Origin: Georgenia sp. M64
GTDB lineage: Bacteria; Actinomycetota; Actinomycetes; Actinomycetales; Actinomycetaceae
Assembly (NCBI RefSeq): GCF_038049925.1
Contig: NZ_CP145809.1
Span: forward strand, 3,816,599 to 3,880,598
Direction: 5' to 3'
Length of the DNA stretch: 64,000 nt
Part shown: positions 54,217-63,514 of the stretch, one piece after another
How the letters are laid out: each line of letters begins with the position of its first letter
Position numbering within the stretch: position 1 is the first letter of the stretch
Notes under the pieces: generated by a model
The model's input: only the letters and a program-made list of their open reading frames with translations
Told to the model about the DNA's origin: nothing
The model's database searches: none
Made by a program: the position numbers and the translations under genes

Positions 54217-54944
54217 AGCAGCTCCTCGAGGTCGGCGACGACGACGTCCGCCCCGTGCCGGCGCAGCGCGTCGGCCTGGCCGAGCCGGTCCACGCCGACG
54301 ACGTGGCCGAACCCCCCGGCCCGGCCCGCCTCGACCCCGGCGAGGGCGTCCTCGAAGACCGCGGCCGCGGCGGGGGCCACCCCCAGGCGGCGGGCCGCCT
54401 CGAGGAAGGTGTCGGGAGCGGGCTTGCCGGGCAGGTCCAGACGCCGGGCCTCGACGCCGTCGACGACGACGTCGAAGAGGGGGGCCAGGCCGGTGACGTC
54501 GAGCACGAGCCGGGTGTTCGCGCTGGAGGAGACGACGGCCCGGGCCAGGCCCGCGGCGGCAGCGGCCTCGACGTAGCGGCGGCTGCCCTCGAAGACCTCC
54601 ACGCCCTCGTCGTGGAGGAGGCTCAGCAGGAGGCGGTTCTTTCGGTTGCCCAGGCCGGCCACGCTCCCCGTGCCCTCGTCCTCGGCCGCGCCCTCAGGCA
54701 GGACGACGCCCCGGCTGGCGAGGAAGTCGCGCACGCCGTCGGCGCGCTTCTTGCCGTCGACGTGGGCGGCGTAGTCCGCCGCGGGGTCGAAGGGCACGAA
54801 CGGCTCGCCGGTGCGGTCCGAGCGTGCGCGCAGGTACTCGTCGAACGTCGCGGTCCACGCGGCACGGTGGACCTGCGCCGTCTGCGTGAGCACCCCGTCG
54901 AGGTCGAAGAGGCAGGCCCGGACACCTGCCGGCAGTCCCAGCAC
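54213..54944 (-). CDS. Beta-phosphoglucomutase family HAD hydrolase
   Basis: A 243-aa HAD-superfamily protein. Motif [20 protein letters not shown] (D nucleophile, second D acid/base), cap domain with [33 protein letters not shown] (motif II), [11 protein letters not shown] (motif III) and [11 protein letters not shown] (motif IV). It converts beta-glucose 1-phosphate to glucose 6-phosphate, completing the GH65 reaction. GTG start (LGLPAGVR) chosen to put motif I near the N-terminus; in-frame starts up to 54995 exist. Coupled to the GH65 gene. Confidence 0.92.
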   Translation of the reverse strand: MLGLPAGVRACLFDLDGVLTQTAQVHRAAWTATFDEYLRARSDRTGEPFVPFDPAADYAAHVDGKKRADGVRDFLASRGVVLPEGAAEDEGTGSVAGLGNRKNRLLLSLLHDEGVEVFEGSRRYVEAAAAAGLARAVVSSSANTRLVLDVTGLAPLFDVVVDGVEARRLDLPGKPAPDTFLEAARRLGVAPAAAAVFEDALAGVEAGRAGGFGHVVGVDRLGQADALRRHGADVVVADLEELL

Positions 54945-55004
54945 GTCAGCCCCCGTCCCGCGCCGCGTCGCGCCTGCCCAGTCTGGCACCGGCACCGGCC
55001 CGTC

Positions 55005-55970
55005 TCAGTGCCACACGCGCGGCGTGGACAGGCGCAGCACGGCCAGGAAGGTCAGCGCGGTCACCGCGCCGACCCCGACGGCCGCACCTGCGTAGGCCAC
55101 GACGAGCTCGGTGCGCGAGTCCCCACCGAGCCAGTTGGTGACGAGCACCGAGAGCAGGGCGAGCATGAGGGCGAAGAGCGCGACCCCGCCGAAGAGGTGC
55201 TCGGTGGTCCGGGTCGCGCGCAGCGCCGCCGGCGCGCTCTCCTCGTCCGCCTCGACGAAGCCGTCGCGCGAGAGGTGCGGCTCTGCGGCGCCGTCGGCCG
55301 TCCGGGTGGTGTCGCTCGCGGGTCCGGCGGACCGGACGGCCGCGAGGCGCACCCGGCGGGCCGGACCGAGCTCCAGCGGTGTCGCGGCGGGGCCGAGGAC
55401 CGCCAGCGTGAGGAACGTCCACGCCCCGACGACGAGGATGGCGGCCACCACGTCGGAGGCGCGGTGCCAGCCACCGACCATCGTCGAGACGCCGGTCGCG
55501 CCGGCGTAGGTGGCACCCAGGAGCGCCGTCACCCACCGCCAGCGCGGCGCCGTGACGAGGATCGCGGCAGCCGCCACCGAGCCGGCCACCGTCGCGTGCC
55601 CGCTGGGAAAGGAGTTCACGGTCGCCTCGGAGATGTCCATGTCCGGGCGGACGAGGACGTTCTTGAGCACCTGGGTGGTGACGTTCGAGGCCGCGACGAC
55701 CACGACGACGGCGACCGCGAGCCACCACTGGCGCCGCAGACCCGCGACGACCATCCCGACGAGGACCACGACCATGAGGAACGGGACGGACACGACGTCG
55801 AGGAGGTCGCGGGCGCTGTCCATGAGACGCCAGCGCCCGATGCGCGATCCCTCGAACGCGATCTCGTCGACCTCCTGGCCCGCCGCCGTGGTGACGAAGA
55901 ACCACCACACCAGCCACACCCCGGCGCCGGAGATCACGGCTGCGGCGAGGGCGGTGGCGCGCCGGCTCAT
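55005..55970 (-). CDS. PAP2-family phosphatase (integral membrane)
   Basis: A 321-aa multi-pass membrane protein of the type 2 phosphatidic acid phosphatase family. Motifs: KNVLVRPDM (KX6RP-like), SFPSGHAT (PSGH) and GGWHRASD (SRX5HX3D-like). About six membrane segments, with an Asp/Glu/Arg-rich loop around residues 215-245 before the last helices. It should hydrolyse a lipid phosphate or undecaprenyl pyrophosphate outside. Follows the FUSC-like gene by 28 bp and probably shares its transcript. Confidence 0.9.
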   Translation of the reverse strand: MSRRATALAAAVISGAGVWLVWWFFVTTAAGQEVDEIAFEGSRIGRWRLMDSARDLLDVVSVPFLMVVVLVGMVVAGLRRQWWLAVAVVVVVAASNVTTQVLKNVLVRPDMDISEATVNSFPSGHATVAGSVAAAAILVTAPRWRWVTALLGATYAGATGVSTMVGGWHRASDVVAAILVVGAWTFLTLAVLGPAATPLELGPARRVRLAAVRSAGPASDTTRTADGAAEPHLSRDGFVEADEESAPAALRATRTTEHLFGGVALFALMLALLSVLVTNWLGGDSRTELVVAYAGAAVGVGAVTALTFLAVLRLSTPRVWH

Positions 55971-55998
55971 CGAAGCACCTCGCGCGGTCGCTGGCGTC

Positions 55999-57075
55999 TC
56001 ATCGCAGTCTCCTCGGTGGGTCGGTGACGGCCTGGAGGCATCGTCGCAGGGTGACGACCAGGGTGGCGGCCGTATCGGTGTTCTCGCCGCGGGCCTGCGC
56101 CTCGTGGACGGCGTGGGCGAGGTCCGCGATCGCCTCGGTGGCGAGCGGGACCTCCGCGGTGTGCTCGCTCGAGCCCCGGACGCCTTCGTAGACGGCGGCC
56201 AGGCGGCGCAGCGCCTCGGCGGCGCGCGGACGGAGTCCCGGACCGAGGGCCACCCGCTCCAGGCCGGCGTGCTCCTCCTCGCTCACCAGGATCGTCAGGT
56301 CCTCCACCAGCAGGGCGGCCCGCTCGAGGGCGCGGGACTGCCGGTCCTGGCGCTCGATGCTCTCCCGGTAGCGCGCGGTCCGCCGGTTCCAGAGCTGGGC
56401 GTCGGTGGCATCCTGGACGCTGTCGCGCATGCGCCGCAGCAGCGGGTCGAGGTTGCGGCGGCGCGCCGCCCACTCGTCCGGGTCGGGCGGCTGGTCCTGC
56501 TCCAGGCCCTCGGCGAGGTCCTCGAGCTGCCGGGTGAGGGTGCGCCGGGTCGCGTCGAGGGCCATCTGGGCGGGCGTGAGCGGGAGCGGGGGCCATGCCC
56601 AGTTCACCGCGACGCCGATGGCGGCCCCGACCAGCGTGAGGCCGGTGTACGCGCCGATGAACCCGACCGGGTCGCCCCGGCCGAGGATGAGGACGAACAG
56701 CGAGGCCGTCGCCACCCAGCTGCCCATCGAGCCCAGGCGCGGCCAGCCCGCCAGGAACACGCCGACGAGCACGACGACGGCCACCGTGAGCGGGGCGAAG
56801 TCGGACGGGCTGACGGCGGCCACGCCCAGCGCGACGGCGGCGCCGAGGGTGATCGCGGCCACCGCCTGGAGCGACTCGCGGACCGACCCGGCCAGGCTGG
56901 ACGTCGTCGCGATGACGGCGCCGAGCGGGGCGTAGTACGGGTAGTCCGCGACCGGCCCGGGCACCAGGTGGGCGACGAACCACGCCAGGGCCGCGGCGAT
57001 CGCCGCCCGCAGGGCGAGGGAGAGCCGCGGGTGGCTCGACCAGGTCCTGCGCACGGCGGCGGGGTCGGGAGTCAT
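55999..57075 (-). CDS. FUSC/aromatic-acid-exporter-like membrane protein
   Basis: The 358-aa protein has an N-terminal bundle of about five to six hydrophobic helices (residues 18-165) with a GxPxG-free, FUSC-type pattern (YYAPLGAVIATTSSLAGSVRESLQAVAAITLGAAVALGVA). A roughly 180-residue helical, charged cytoplasmic half follows, ending RCLQAVTDPPRRLR. This layout fits the half-size FUSC or ArAE-like family of presumed efflux proteins; transported compound unknown. ATG at TPDPAAV; another ATG 9 bp upstream. No clear Shine-Dalgarno. Confidence 0.8.
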   Translation of the reverse strand: MTPDPAAVRRTWSSHPRLSLALRAAIAAALAWFVAHLVPGPVADYPYYAPLGAVIATTSSLAGSVRESLQAVAAITLGAAVALGVAAVSPSDFAPLTVAVVVLVGVFLAGWPRLGSMGSWVATASLFVLILGRGDPVGFIGAYTGLTLVGAAIGVAVNWAWPPLPLTPAQMALDATRRTLTRQLEDLAEGLEQDQPPDPDEWAARRRNLDPLLRRMRDSVQDATDAQLWNRRTARYRESIERQDRQSRALERAALLVEDLTILVSEEEHAGLERVALGPGLRPRAAEALRRLAAVYEGVRGSSEHTAEVPLATEAIADLAHAVHEAQARGENTDTAATLVVTLRRCLQAVTDPPRRLR

Positions 57076-57308
57076 CGCGCCCATCTTGCGCGAGGAGGAG
57101 CGGGGCCGCGATCGGGACGGGGTGCGACACCGTTCACACCCCGATGACCCGTCGAGTGCGGATCCGGCTGACCCGGGACCCGCCGTGCGGATCCGGCCGG
57201 CCCTGGCGCCGCCCCACGGGCCCGGCGGCTCGTCCAGGCCGGCCGGACCGGCGCGGGCCGGCCGGGCCGGCCGGGTCGGCGCGGGCCGGCGCGGGCCGAA
57301 CCCTGCCG

Positions 57309-58166
57309 TCAGAAGACCGCTCGACCGCCGGTGACCCCGAGGACCGTCCCGGAGACGTAGCTCGCCTCGTCGCTCGCGAGGTAGACGAAGGCCGACGCCA
57401 CCTCGACCGGGTGCCCGGCGCGACCGAGCGGGGTGTCGGCGCCGAAGCCCTCGACCTTCGACTCGGGCATCGTGGACGGGATGAGCGGCGTCCAGATCGG
57501 TCCGGGGGCGACCGCGTTGACGCGGATGCCCTTCTCGCCGAGCTCGGCCGCGAGGTTCACGGTGAGGTTGTTCAGGGCCGCCTTGGTCGCCGCGTAGTCG
57601 AGGAGCGGCTCGGAGGGCTCGAACGCCTGGATCGACGTCGTCACGAGGATGCTGCTGCCCGGGCGCAGGTGCGGCGCCGCGGCCTTGGCCAGCCAGAAGG
57701 TGGCGAAGACGTTCGTCTCGAAGGTCCGCACGATCTGCTCGCCGGGAAACTCCGCGAGGCCCTGGTGGCTCATCTGGTAGGCGGCGTTGGAGACGAGGAC
57801 GTCCAGCCCGCCGAGCCCGTCGACGGCGCCGGTGACGACCTCGACCGCGGCCGCCTCGGTGCGCAGGTCGGCGGGCAGGAGCACGCAGGTGCGCCCCGTC
57901 GCCTCGACCTGCTTGCGGGTCTCCTCGGCGTCGGCCTGCTCCTCCGGGAGGTAGCTGATGGCGACGTCGGCGCCCTCCTTGGCGAAGGTGATGGCCACGG
58001 CGCGGCCGATGCCGGAGTCGCCGCCGGTGATGAGCGCCCTCTTCCCGGTGAGCCGGTCGCGACCGGTCCAGCTGGCCTCGCCGTGGTCGGGCGTGGGGTC
58101 GAGGGAGGACGTCGTCCCGGGCCACTGCTGCTGCTGGGCGGGGATCTTCGAGGTGTCGGAAGCCAT
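57309..58166 (-). CDS. SDR-family oxidoreductase (YghA-like)
   Basis: A 285-aa SDR with a polar N-terminal extension (SDTSKIPAQQQQWPGTTSSLDP), Rossmann GGDSGIGRAVA, SNAAYQ, catalytic TTSIQ and YAATKAAL, and C-terminal GPIWTPLIPS followed by SYVSGTVLGVTGGRAVF. The N-terminal extension and YLPEEQADAEET segment are those of the YghA/YhdF branch, general stress-linked SDRs of unclear substrate. ATG at ASDTSKI. It is followed downstream by a very GC-rich repeated spacer. Confidence 0.92.
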   Translation of the reverse strand: MASDTSKIPAQQQQWPGTTSSLDPTPDHGEASWTGRDRLTGKRALITGGDSGIGRAVAITFAKEGADVAISYLPEEQADAEETRKQVEATGRTCVLLPADLRTEAAAVEVVTGAVDGLGGLDVLVSNAAYQMSHQGLAEFPGEQIVRTFETNVFATFWLAKAAAPHLRPGSSILVTTSIQAFEPSEPLLDYAATKAALNNLTVNLAAELGEKGIRVNAVAPGPIWTPLIPSTMPESKVEGFGADTPLGRAGHPVEVASAFVYLASDEASYVSGTVLGVTGGRAVF

Positions 58167-58213
58167 GAGCCCATGGTGGGACGGCGCGGCGGTGCCCGCA
58201 CGCGGGACGTCCG

Positions 58214-59830
58214 TCATACGCGGCGGAGGAACCCGTCGAGGAGGAGGTCGCGGGCCGCGGGCAGGACCTCGGCGGCGACGTCGTCGGCGGGGACGTCCAG
58301 GAGCGCGGCGAGACCGGCGACGATCTGACCGAGCGTGAGCTCGCCGTCGCACGCCCCGACCGCGCCGGCGACGAGGGTGCCGGGCCGGACCACGCGCCCC
58401 AGCCCGCCGCCCTGCCGGAGCTGGAGGACCCGGGGGTCCTCGGCGCCGGGCTCGAGGTACCGCTCCTCGGTGACGTCGGCGGCCACCACCAGCCGTTCGC
58501 CGGCGAGACCGGGCGTCGTCGTGGTGCCGGACGCGGCCACCGCCGGTCCCGTGGCCACCGCCGGTCCCGTGGCCACCTCGACGCCGGCGAGCCACTCGCG
58601 GGTCGCGAGGACCTCGGCGACGTGCGCGCCGAGCGGCTGGCGCACCGGGCCGGTGACCGCCTCCACCCGCCGCCACGGTGTCCGCGTGCCGGCGGGCCGG
58701 TGGAGGAGGACGTACCCGAAGCCGACGCCCTCGACGCCGCGGGCCGCGAAGTCCGCGAGCCAGGCCTCGTAGGCGGCCTCGTAGCGCGGCCGGTCCACCT
58801 CGGGCCGCAGGCCTCCGTCGCGCAGCCACAGCTCGGCGTACTCAGCCGGGTCCTGCACCTCCCGTTCCACCACCCAGGCGTCCAGGCCGGCGACGTCGAG
58901 CCACCGGCCCACGCGCTCGCGCCAGTCCTCGCCCGCGTGGTGCTCCCAGTTCCCCAGGAGCTGGGCGACGCCGTCCGGGGCCAGGTGATCCCCCACCCCC
59001 GCGACGAGGTCGGCGACGAGGTCGTCGCCGGCGCGCACGCCGTCGCGGTACTCCATGACCGGCAGGCCCGCGGCGTGCACCGATGCCGGTGTGATGACGA
59101 AGGGCGGGTTGGACACGACGAGGTCGAACCGCTCGCGTGCGACCGGCTCGAGCATGGAGCCGGCGCGCAGGTCGAGCCGGACCCCGGCGAGGTCGGCGTT
59201 GAACCGGGCGAAGCCCAGCGCCCGCCGGGAGATGTCGGTCGCGACGACGGAGCCGCTGTGGCGGGCCGCGTGCAGGGCCTGGACGCCGCACCCCGTGCCG
59301 AGGTCGAGGGTGCGCTCGCGCCGGTCGCGCACCGTGATCTGCGCCAGGGTGGTCGATGCGCCGCCGATGCCCAGGACGTGGTCGCGCCCGAGCGGCCGCC
59401 CGGTGGCGGCCTCACCGAGGTCCGAGGCGATCCACCAGTGCGCCGGCCCCGCCGCGTCGTGGGCGGCGTAGGGACGCAGGTCGACGGCGCCCCGGACGTC
59501 GTCGCCCGCGCCGTCGCCCGCGGCCAGCACCAGACCGAGCCGCTGCGCGCCGGCGGTGCCGGTGCGCGGCAGGGCCCGGTCGAGCAGGGCGCGCGGGACG
59601 TCGTCGCCGAGCATGAACACCCGCAGGAGGGCGGCGGCCGGCTCCTCGGCGGACCGGGCGGCGACGAGGGCGGGCAGCCGCTGCTCCCGGTGGAGCGCGG
59701 CGGCGGCGACGTCGTCGAGGAGTGCGCCCACGCCGTCGACGGTGAAGGCCGCGCCGGCGAGGTCCGCGCGCAGCGCGTCGACGTCCGCCGGCGAGGCGGC
59801 ACGGGGGGTTTTCTGCGCCGGCTCGGTCAT
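58214..59830 (-). CDS. Class I SAM-dependent methyltransferase (PrmC/RsmC-like, NPPF)
   Basis: A 538-aa protein. An N-terminal winged-helix-like region (1-140) precedes the methyltransferase fold: TLDLGTGCGVQALHAARH binds SAM, VVATDISRRALGFARFNADL, and DLVVSNPPFVITP, the NPPF motif of enzymes that methylate adenine or guanine bases or Gln side chains. The C-terminal 200 residues hold a second, unassigned domain with a 6-residue repeat (ATGPAV twice, 18-bp DNA duplication near 58550-58585). rRNA, DNA or protein substrate cannot be told apart here. Start ATG, no upstream alternative. Confidence 0.87.
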   Translation of the reverse strand: MTEPAQKTPRAASPADVDALRADLAGAAFTVDGVGALLDDVAAAALHREQRLPALVAARSAEEPAAALLRVFMLGDDVPRALLDRALPRTGTAGAQRLGLVLAAGDGAGDDVRGAVDLRPYAAHDAAGPAHWWIASDLGEAATGRPLGRDHVLGIGGASTTLAQITVRDRRERTLDLGTGCGVQALHAARHSGSVVATDISRRALGFARFNADLAGVRLDLRAGSMLEPVARERFDLVVSNPPFVITPASVHAAGLPVMEYRDGVRAGDDLVADLVAGVGDHLAPDGVAQLLGNWEHHAGEDWRERVGRWLDVAGLDAWVVEREVQDPAEYAELWLRDGGLRPEVDRPRYEAAYEAWLADFAARGVEGVGFGYVLLHRPAGTRTPWRRVEAVTGPVRQPLGAHVAEVLATREWLAGVEVATGPAVATGPAVAASGTTTTPGLAGERLVVAADVTEERYLEPGAEDPRVLQLRQGGGLGRVVRPGTLVAGAVGACDGELTLGQIVAGLAALLDVPADDVAAEVLPAARDLLLDGFLRRV

Positions 59831-59933
59831 GCGCGTGAGCGTATGCGCCGCACCGGCCGCTCTGCCCGATGGTGCCCGGCGGCGGGCGGGGTTAGGTTCT
59901 TAGCGACCCTCTCCCCGGCCCCTGGAGGACGTC

Positions 59934-61709
59934 ATGTCGCAAGCCACGCGCGCCCGGGTCCGGGCCCCCCACGACCGGCGGGTCCAGGCCCCGGCGGTCT
60001 TCTTCCCGGCCCTGGCCATCATCGTCGTCGCCGTCGCCCTCGCCATCGCCCTGCCGGAGCGGACCGCGGCGGTCCTCGGCACCCTGCAGGGCTCGGTGGT
60101 GGCCGGGTTCGGTCCGTACTTCGTCGTCGTCGTCGCCGGCTTCGTCGTGTTCTCCCTGTGGATGGGCATGAGCCGGTTCGGTGACATCAAGCTGGGGAAG
60201 GACGAGGACGAGCCGGAGTTCGGCCTCATGTCCTGGTTCGCGATGCTGTTCGCCGCCGGCATGGGGATCGGCCTGGTGTTCTGGGGCGCGGCGGAGCCGT
60301 TGACGTTCTTCGTCAACCCCAAGCCGGGAGCCGGCGCCGAGACGCGCGTCGAGCGGGCCGAGGCGGCGATGACCCAGACCTTCCTCCACTGGGGCTTCCA
60401 CGCCTGGGCGGTGTACGCCGTCGTCGGCCTCTCGCTGGCCTACGCCATCCACCGGCGCGGGCGTCCGGTCTCGATCCGGTGGGCCCTCGAGCCGCTCCTC
60501 GGTGACCGGCTCCGCGGACGGACCGGCGACGCCATCGACGTCATCGCCATCGTGGGCACGCTCTTCGGGGTGGCGACGTCGCTGGGGCTGGGCGTGCAGC
60601 AGATCTCCGCCGGGCTGGTGCGGCTCGGCGCCGTCGGGCAGCCGTCGGACGGCCTGCTCATCGTGCTCATCACCGTCATCACGCTCATCGCGTTGACGTC
60701 GGTGCTCAGCGGGGTCGGGCGCGGCATCAAGTGGCTCTCGAACATCAACCTCGGCCTCGCCGGGGTGTTCCTCGTCGCCGTCCTCCTGCTCGGGCCGACG
60801 CTGTTCCTCCTGCGCGACCTCGTGCAGTCCTTCGGCAGCTACCTGCAGAACATCGTCCAGCTCACCTTCAACGCCTCCGCGTACACCGGCGCCGACGGGC
60901 TCGCCTGGCAGGGCTCGTGGACGATCTTCTACTGGGGCTGGTGGATCTCCTGGGCGCCGTTCGTGGGCGTGTTCATCGCCCGGATCTCGCGCGGGCGCAC
61001 CGTCCGGGAGTTCATCCTCGGCGTCATGCTCGTCCCCACGGCGGTGACGTTCGTGTGGTTCACCGTCATGGGTGGGGGCGCCATCCGCCAGGCGTGGGAC
61101 GACTTCAACGGCGGGCTGTTCGACCCGGAGGAGGGCATCGTCTCCGAGGCCGTGCTCTTCAACTTCCTCGGCACCCTGCCCGCGTCTGGCGTGCTGTCGG
61201 TCATCGCGATCATCCTCGTTGCGGTCTTCTTCGTCACCTCCTCCGACTCCGGCTCGCTCGTCGTGGACATGCTCGCCTCCGGCGGGGACATCGACCCGCC
61301 GAGGTGGAGCCGGGTCGTGTGGGTGACCCTCGAAGGTCTCGTGGCCATCGCCCTGCTGCTGGCCGGCGGCCTCGCGGCCCTCCAGACGGCGGCGATCCTC
61401 ACGGCGCTGCCGGTGAGCCTGGTGATGATCGGCATGTGCGTGGCCACCTACCGCGCGCTGCGGGACGAGCACGCGGTGCTCGTACGCGCCGAGCGGCGTC
61501 AGCGCCGCGAGGAGCTCGCCCACCACGTGGGCACCCGGGTGCGCACCGAGCTCACCGAGGGGTTCGGCGACCACTTCGGCGTGCACGTGGACGACCGGGT
61601 GGCCGTCGCCCTGTCCGAGCACATGGACGACCGGGCCGGCGCCGTCCCCGAGCACCTCGACGACGTGCCGCGCCCGTGGTGGCAGCGGTTCAGACCGTCA
61701 GCTCGTTGA
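59934..61709 (+). CDS. BCCT-family transporter (betaine/choline/carnitine)
   Basis: A 591-aa secondary transporter with about 12 membrane helices. FAAGMGIGLVFWGAAEP, the Trp-rich YWGWWISWAPFVGVFIARISRGRTVREF and TSSDSGSLVVDML are hallmark segments of the family. It should import glycine betaine or a related osmolyte with Na+ or H+. The C-terminal 90 residues are charged and helical (RAERRQRREELAHHVGTRVR), like the osmosensing tail of Corynebacterium BetP. ATG start with GGAGG upstream. Its 3' end overlaps that of the convergent nnrD gene by 20 bp. Confidence 0.93.
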   Translation: MSQATRARVRAPHDRRVQAPAVFFPALAIIVVAVALAIALPERTAAVLGTLQGSVVAGFGPYFVVVVAGFVVFSLWMGMSRFGDIKLGKDEDEPEFGLMSWFAMLFAAGMGIGLVFWGAAEPLTFFVNPKPGAGAETRVERAEAAMTQTFLHWGFHAWAVYAVVGLSLAYAIHRRGRPVSIRWALEPLLGDRLRGRTGDAIDVIAIVGTLFGVATSLGLGVQQISAGLVRLGAVGQPSDGLLIVLITVITLIALTSVLSGVGRGIKWLSNINLGLAGVFLVAVLLLGPTLFLLRDLVQSFGSYLQNIVQLTFNASAYTGADGLAWQGSWTIFYWGWWISWAPFVGVFIARISRGRTVREFILGVMLVPTAVTFVWFTVMGGGAIRQAWDDFNGGLFDPEEGIVSEAVLFNFLGTLPASGVLSVIAIILVAVFFVTSSDSGSLVVDMLASGGDIDPPRWSRVVWVTLEGLVAIALLLAGGLAALQTAAILTALPVSLVMIGMCVATYRALRDEHAVLVRAERRQRREELAHHVGTRVRTELTEGFGDHFGVHVDDRVAVALSEHMDDRAGAVPEHLDDVPRPWWQRFRPSAR

Positions 61710-62598
61710 GGATGCGGGGGAGCTCGTCGAGCACCTCCCGCGCGAGGAAGCCGACCTTGCCGACGCGTGCGGTGAGCGAGTCCCCGGCGCTGGTGTGCAG
61801 GTGGGTCGACCAGACCGCGGCCTGGGCCGGCTCGGCGCCGCGAGCCAGCAGGCCCGCCAGCGCGCCCGCCTGCACGTCACCGCTGCCCGAGGTGCCGAGC
61901 CCGGTGTGACCTGTGGTGGCCCGCCAGAGTCGCTCGCCCTCGGAGATGCTGCCCCGGCAGGAGACGACGGCCCGGTACTCCCGCGCGACGGCCACCGCGG
62001 CGTCGTCGGGATCCTCGATCTCCTCGCGCCCGAGCAGACGTGCGGCCTCCTCGAGGTTGGGGGTGAGGATGAGCCGACCCGCCAGGGACCGTGCGACGTC
62101 GGGGAGGTCGGGCAGGACCCCGAGCGCGAAGGCGTCGAGCACCACGGGGGTGTCCTCCGGCAGCGCGGCGACGACGGCGGTGAGCAACCGCGCGGTCCCC
62201 TCCGGCCGGCCGAGACCGGGACCGAGCAGGACGACGTCGCTGCGCTCGAGGTCCTTGCCGAGATCCTCGACGCCCGTGCCGCTGACCTCGCCGTCGTCGT
62301 CCTCCGCCAGGCCGCGGACCCCCGCCTCGGGGACGGCGACCGCGAGAGCGGGCGCGACCGACTCCGCCACGGCCAGGGTGAGGCGGCCGGCGCCCACCCG
62401 CAGCGCTGCCAGGCCGGCGAGCAGCACGGCTCCGGGGGTGGCGCGCGAGCCGCCGATGACGAGCACCTGGCCGCGTCCGTACTTCGTCCCGGACGGCTCC
62501 GGCAGGCGCCACTCGCGGAGCATCGTCGGCATGATCGGCAGGGCGTCGGGGGCGGCCGGCCCGGCCCCGCCGGCGTCACGCGGCCTCTGGCGCGTCAT
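61690..62598 (-). CDS. nnrD: ADP-dependent NAD(P)H-hydrate dehydratase
   Basis: A 302-aa repair enzyme of the ribokinase-like fold that restores NADH or NADPH from hydrated forms. GTKYGRGQVLVIGGS, VLLGPGLGRPEG, ILTPNLEEAARLLG and TSGSGDVQAGALAGLLARG (ATP/ADP-binding; usual form GTGDVL-G). The epimerase NnrE domain, often fused at the N-terminus, is missing. Start ATG overlaps the histidine phosphatase stop by 4 bp, so the pair is coupled. Confidence 0.92.
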   Translation of the reverse strand: MTRQRPRDAGGAGPAAPDALPIMPTMLREWRLPEPSGTKYGRGQVLVIGGSRATPGAVLLAGLAALRVGAGRLTLAVAESVAPALAVAVPEAGVRGLAEDDDGEVSGTGVEDLGKDLERSDVVLLGPGLGRPEGTARLLTAVVAALPEDTPVVLDAFALGVLPDLPDVARSLAGRLILTPNLEEAARLLGREEIEDPDDAAVAVAREYRAVVSCRGSISEGERLWRATTGHTGLGTSGSGDVQAGALAGLLARGAEPAQAAVWSTHLHTSAGDSLTARVGKVGFLAREVLDELPRILNELTV

Positions 62599-63344
62599 GG
62601 TGCGGCGTCCTCGTCCGCCGACTCCTGCTCCCCCACCGCCGGCTCGTCGGTGGGCGACACGCCACGGTCCGTGAGGTGGGTGTCGATGTTGTAGTCCACG
62701 AGCCGCCAGCTCGCCGGGCCGTTCTGCGCGATCCGGGTCACCGACGCGTTGCGCACGCCGTCCGTCCGCGCGACGTCCAGCACGGTCTCCTCGTCCAGCC
62801 CCTCGCACACGTACCGGAAGATCATGATGACGACGTCGTGGGCGCTGACGAGCACCCGCCCCTCCCCGAGCCGCTCGAGGTCCGCGAGGACGGACCGGAC
62901 CCGGAGGGCGACGTCGGCCCAGGACTCCCCGCCCGGGGGACGGTGGTAGAACTTGCCGAGCCACTCGCGCCGTTCGGCCTCCTCGGGGTACCGCGCGCGG
63001 ATCCCGGCCTGGGTGTGCATGTCCGTGATGCCGAGGTCGCGGTCTCGCAGGCGTTCGTCCGTGCGGACCGGGACGTCGATGCCGGCCTCGGCCAGCGCGG
63101 TGCGTGCCGTGTCGAGCGCGCGGCGGTACGGCGAGGACCAGACCAGGTCCGGGCGAGCGTCGTCCGGGAGCGAGCGCAGCCAGCTGCCGAGGGCCCTGGC
63201 CTGATCGAGCCCGGTCTCGGAGAGGGTGATGTCGGCGTCGCGCGCGTCGACCTCGATCAGCTCGGCGCCGGACGACTCGGCCCTGGCGGCGGCGACGTTG
63301 GCGGTGCTCTGACCGTGGCGGACGAGGAGGATCTCCAGAGACAT
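62595..63344 (-). CDS. Histidine phosphatase family protein
   Basis: A 249-aa member of the phosphoglycerate-mutase-like histidine phosphatases. LVRHGQSTANVAAA holds the phospho-His; SSPYRRALDTA and ERLRDRDLG follow; the proton donor Glu is in PPGGESWADVALRV and the second His in LVSAHDVVIMIF. Substrate not predictable. The last 30 residues are acidic (DEPAVGEQESADEDAAP). ATG start with AGAG upstream. It is first in the transcript with nnrD. Confidence 0.9.
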   Translation of the reverse strand: MSLEILLVRHGQSTANVAAARAESSGAELIEVDARDADITLSETGLDQARALGSWLRSLPDDARPDLVWSSPYRRALDTARTALAEAGIDVPVRTDERLRDRDLGITDMHTQAGIRARYPEEAERREWLGKFYHRPPGGESWADVALRVRSVLADLERLGEGRVLVSAHDVVIMIFRYVCEGLDEETVLDVARTDGVRNASVTRIAQNGPASWRLVDYNIDTHLTDRGVSPTDEPAVGEQESADEDAAP

Positions 63345-63495
63345 GGGGTGAACGTAGGACGGTCACGGCCGGTGCGCACGGCGGGGCGGGCCGGCAACGA
63401 CCATCGGGCACTCCGTACGAGGTGACCATCCACTCATCGAGCTTCTCCGCGGCCCGAACGGCGGATCTGCGCCGGTCGGGGGTCGATGTCGGTGG

Positions 63496-63511
63496 TCGAA
63501 TGTAGGTTCGA
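63496..63511 (+). promoter_or_regulatory. Candidate LexA (SOS) box
   Basis: TCGAATGTAGGTTCGA differs from the actinobacterial LexA box TCGAAC-N4-GTTCGA at one position. It ends 3 bp before the start codon of the following gene, so bound LexA would block it. Confidence 0.65.
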
Positions 63512-63514
63512 TGC

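Noticed and set aside
55999-59802. 1267-codon minus-strand frame running through the methyltransferase, SDR and FUSC-like genes
   Set aside because: Only its last 358 codons (the FUSC-like gene) are real; the upstream part is out of frame with the SDR and methyltransferase genes and is Pro/Arg/Ser noise.
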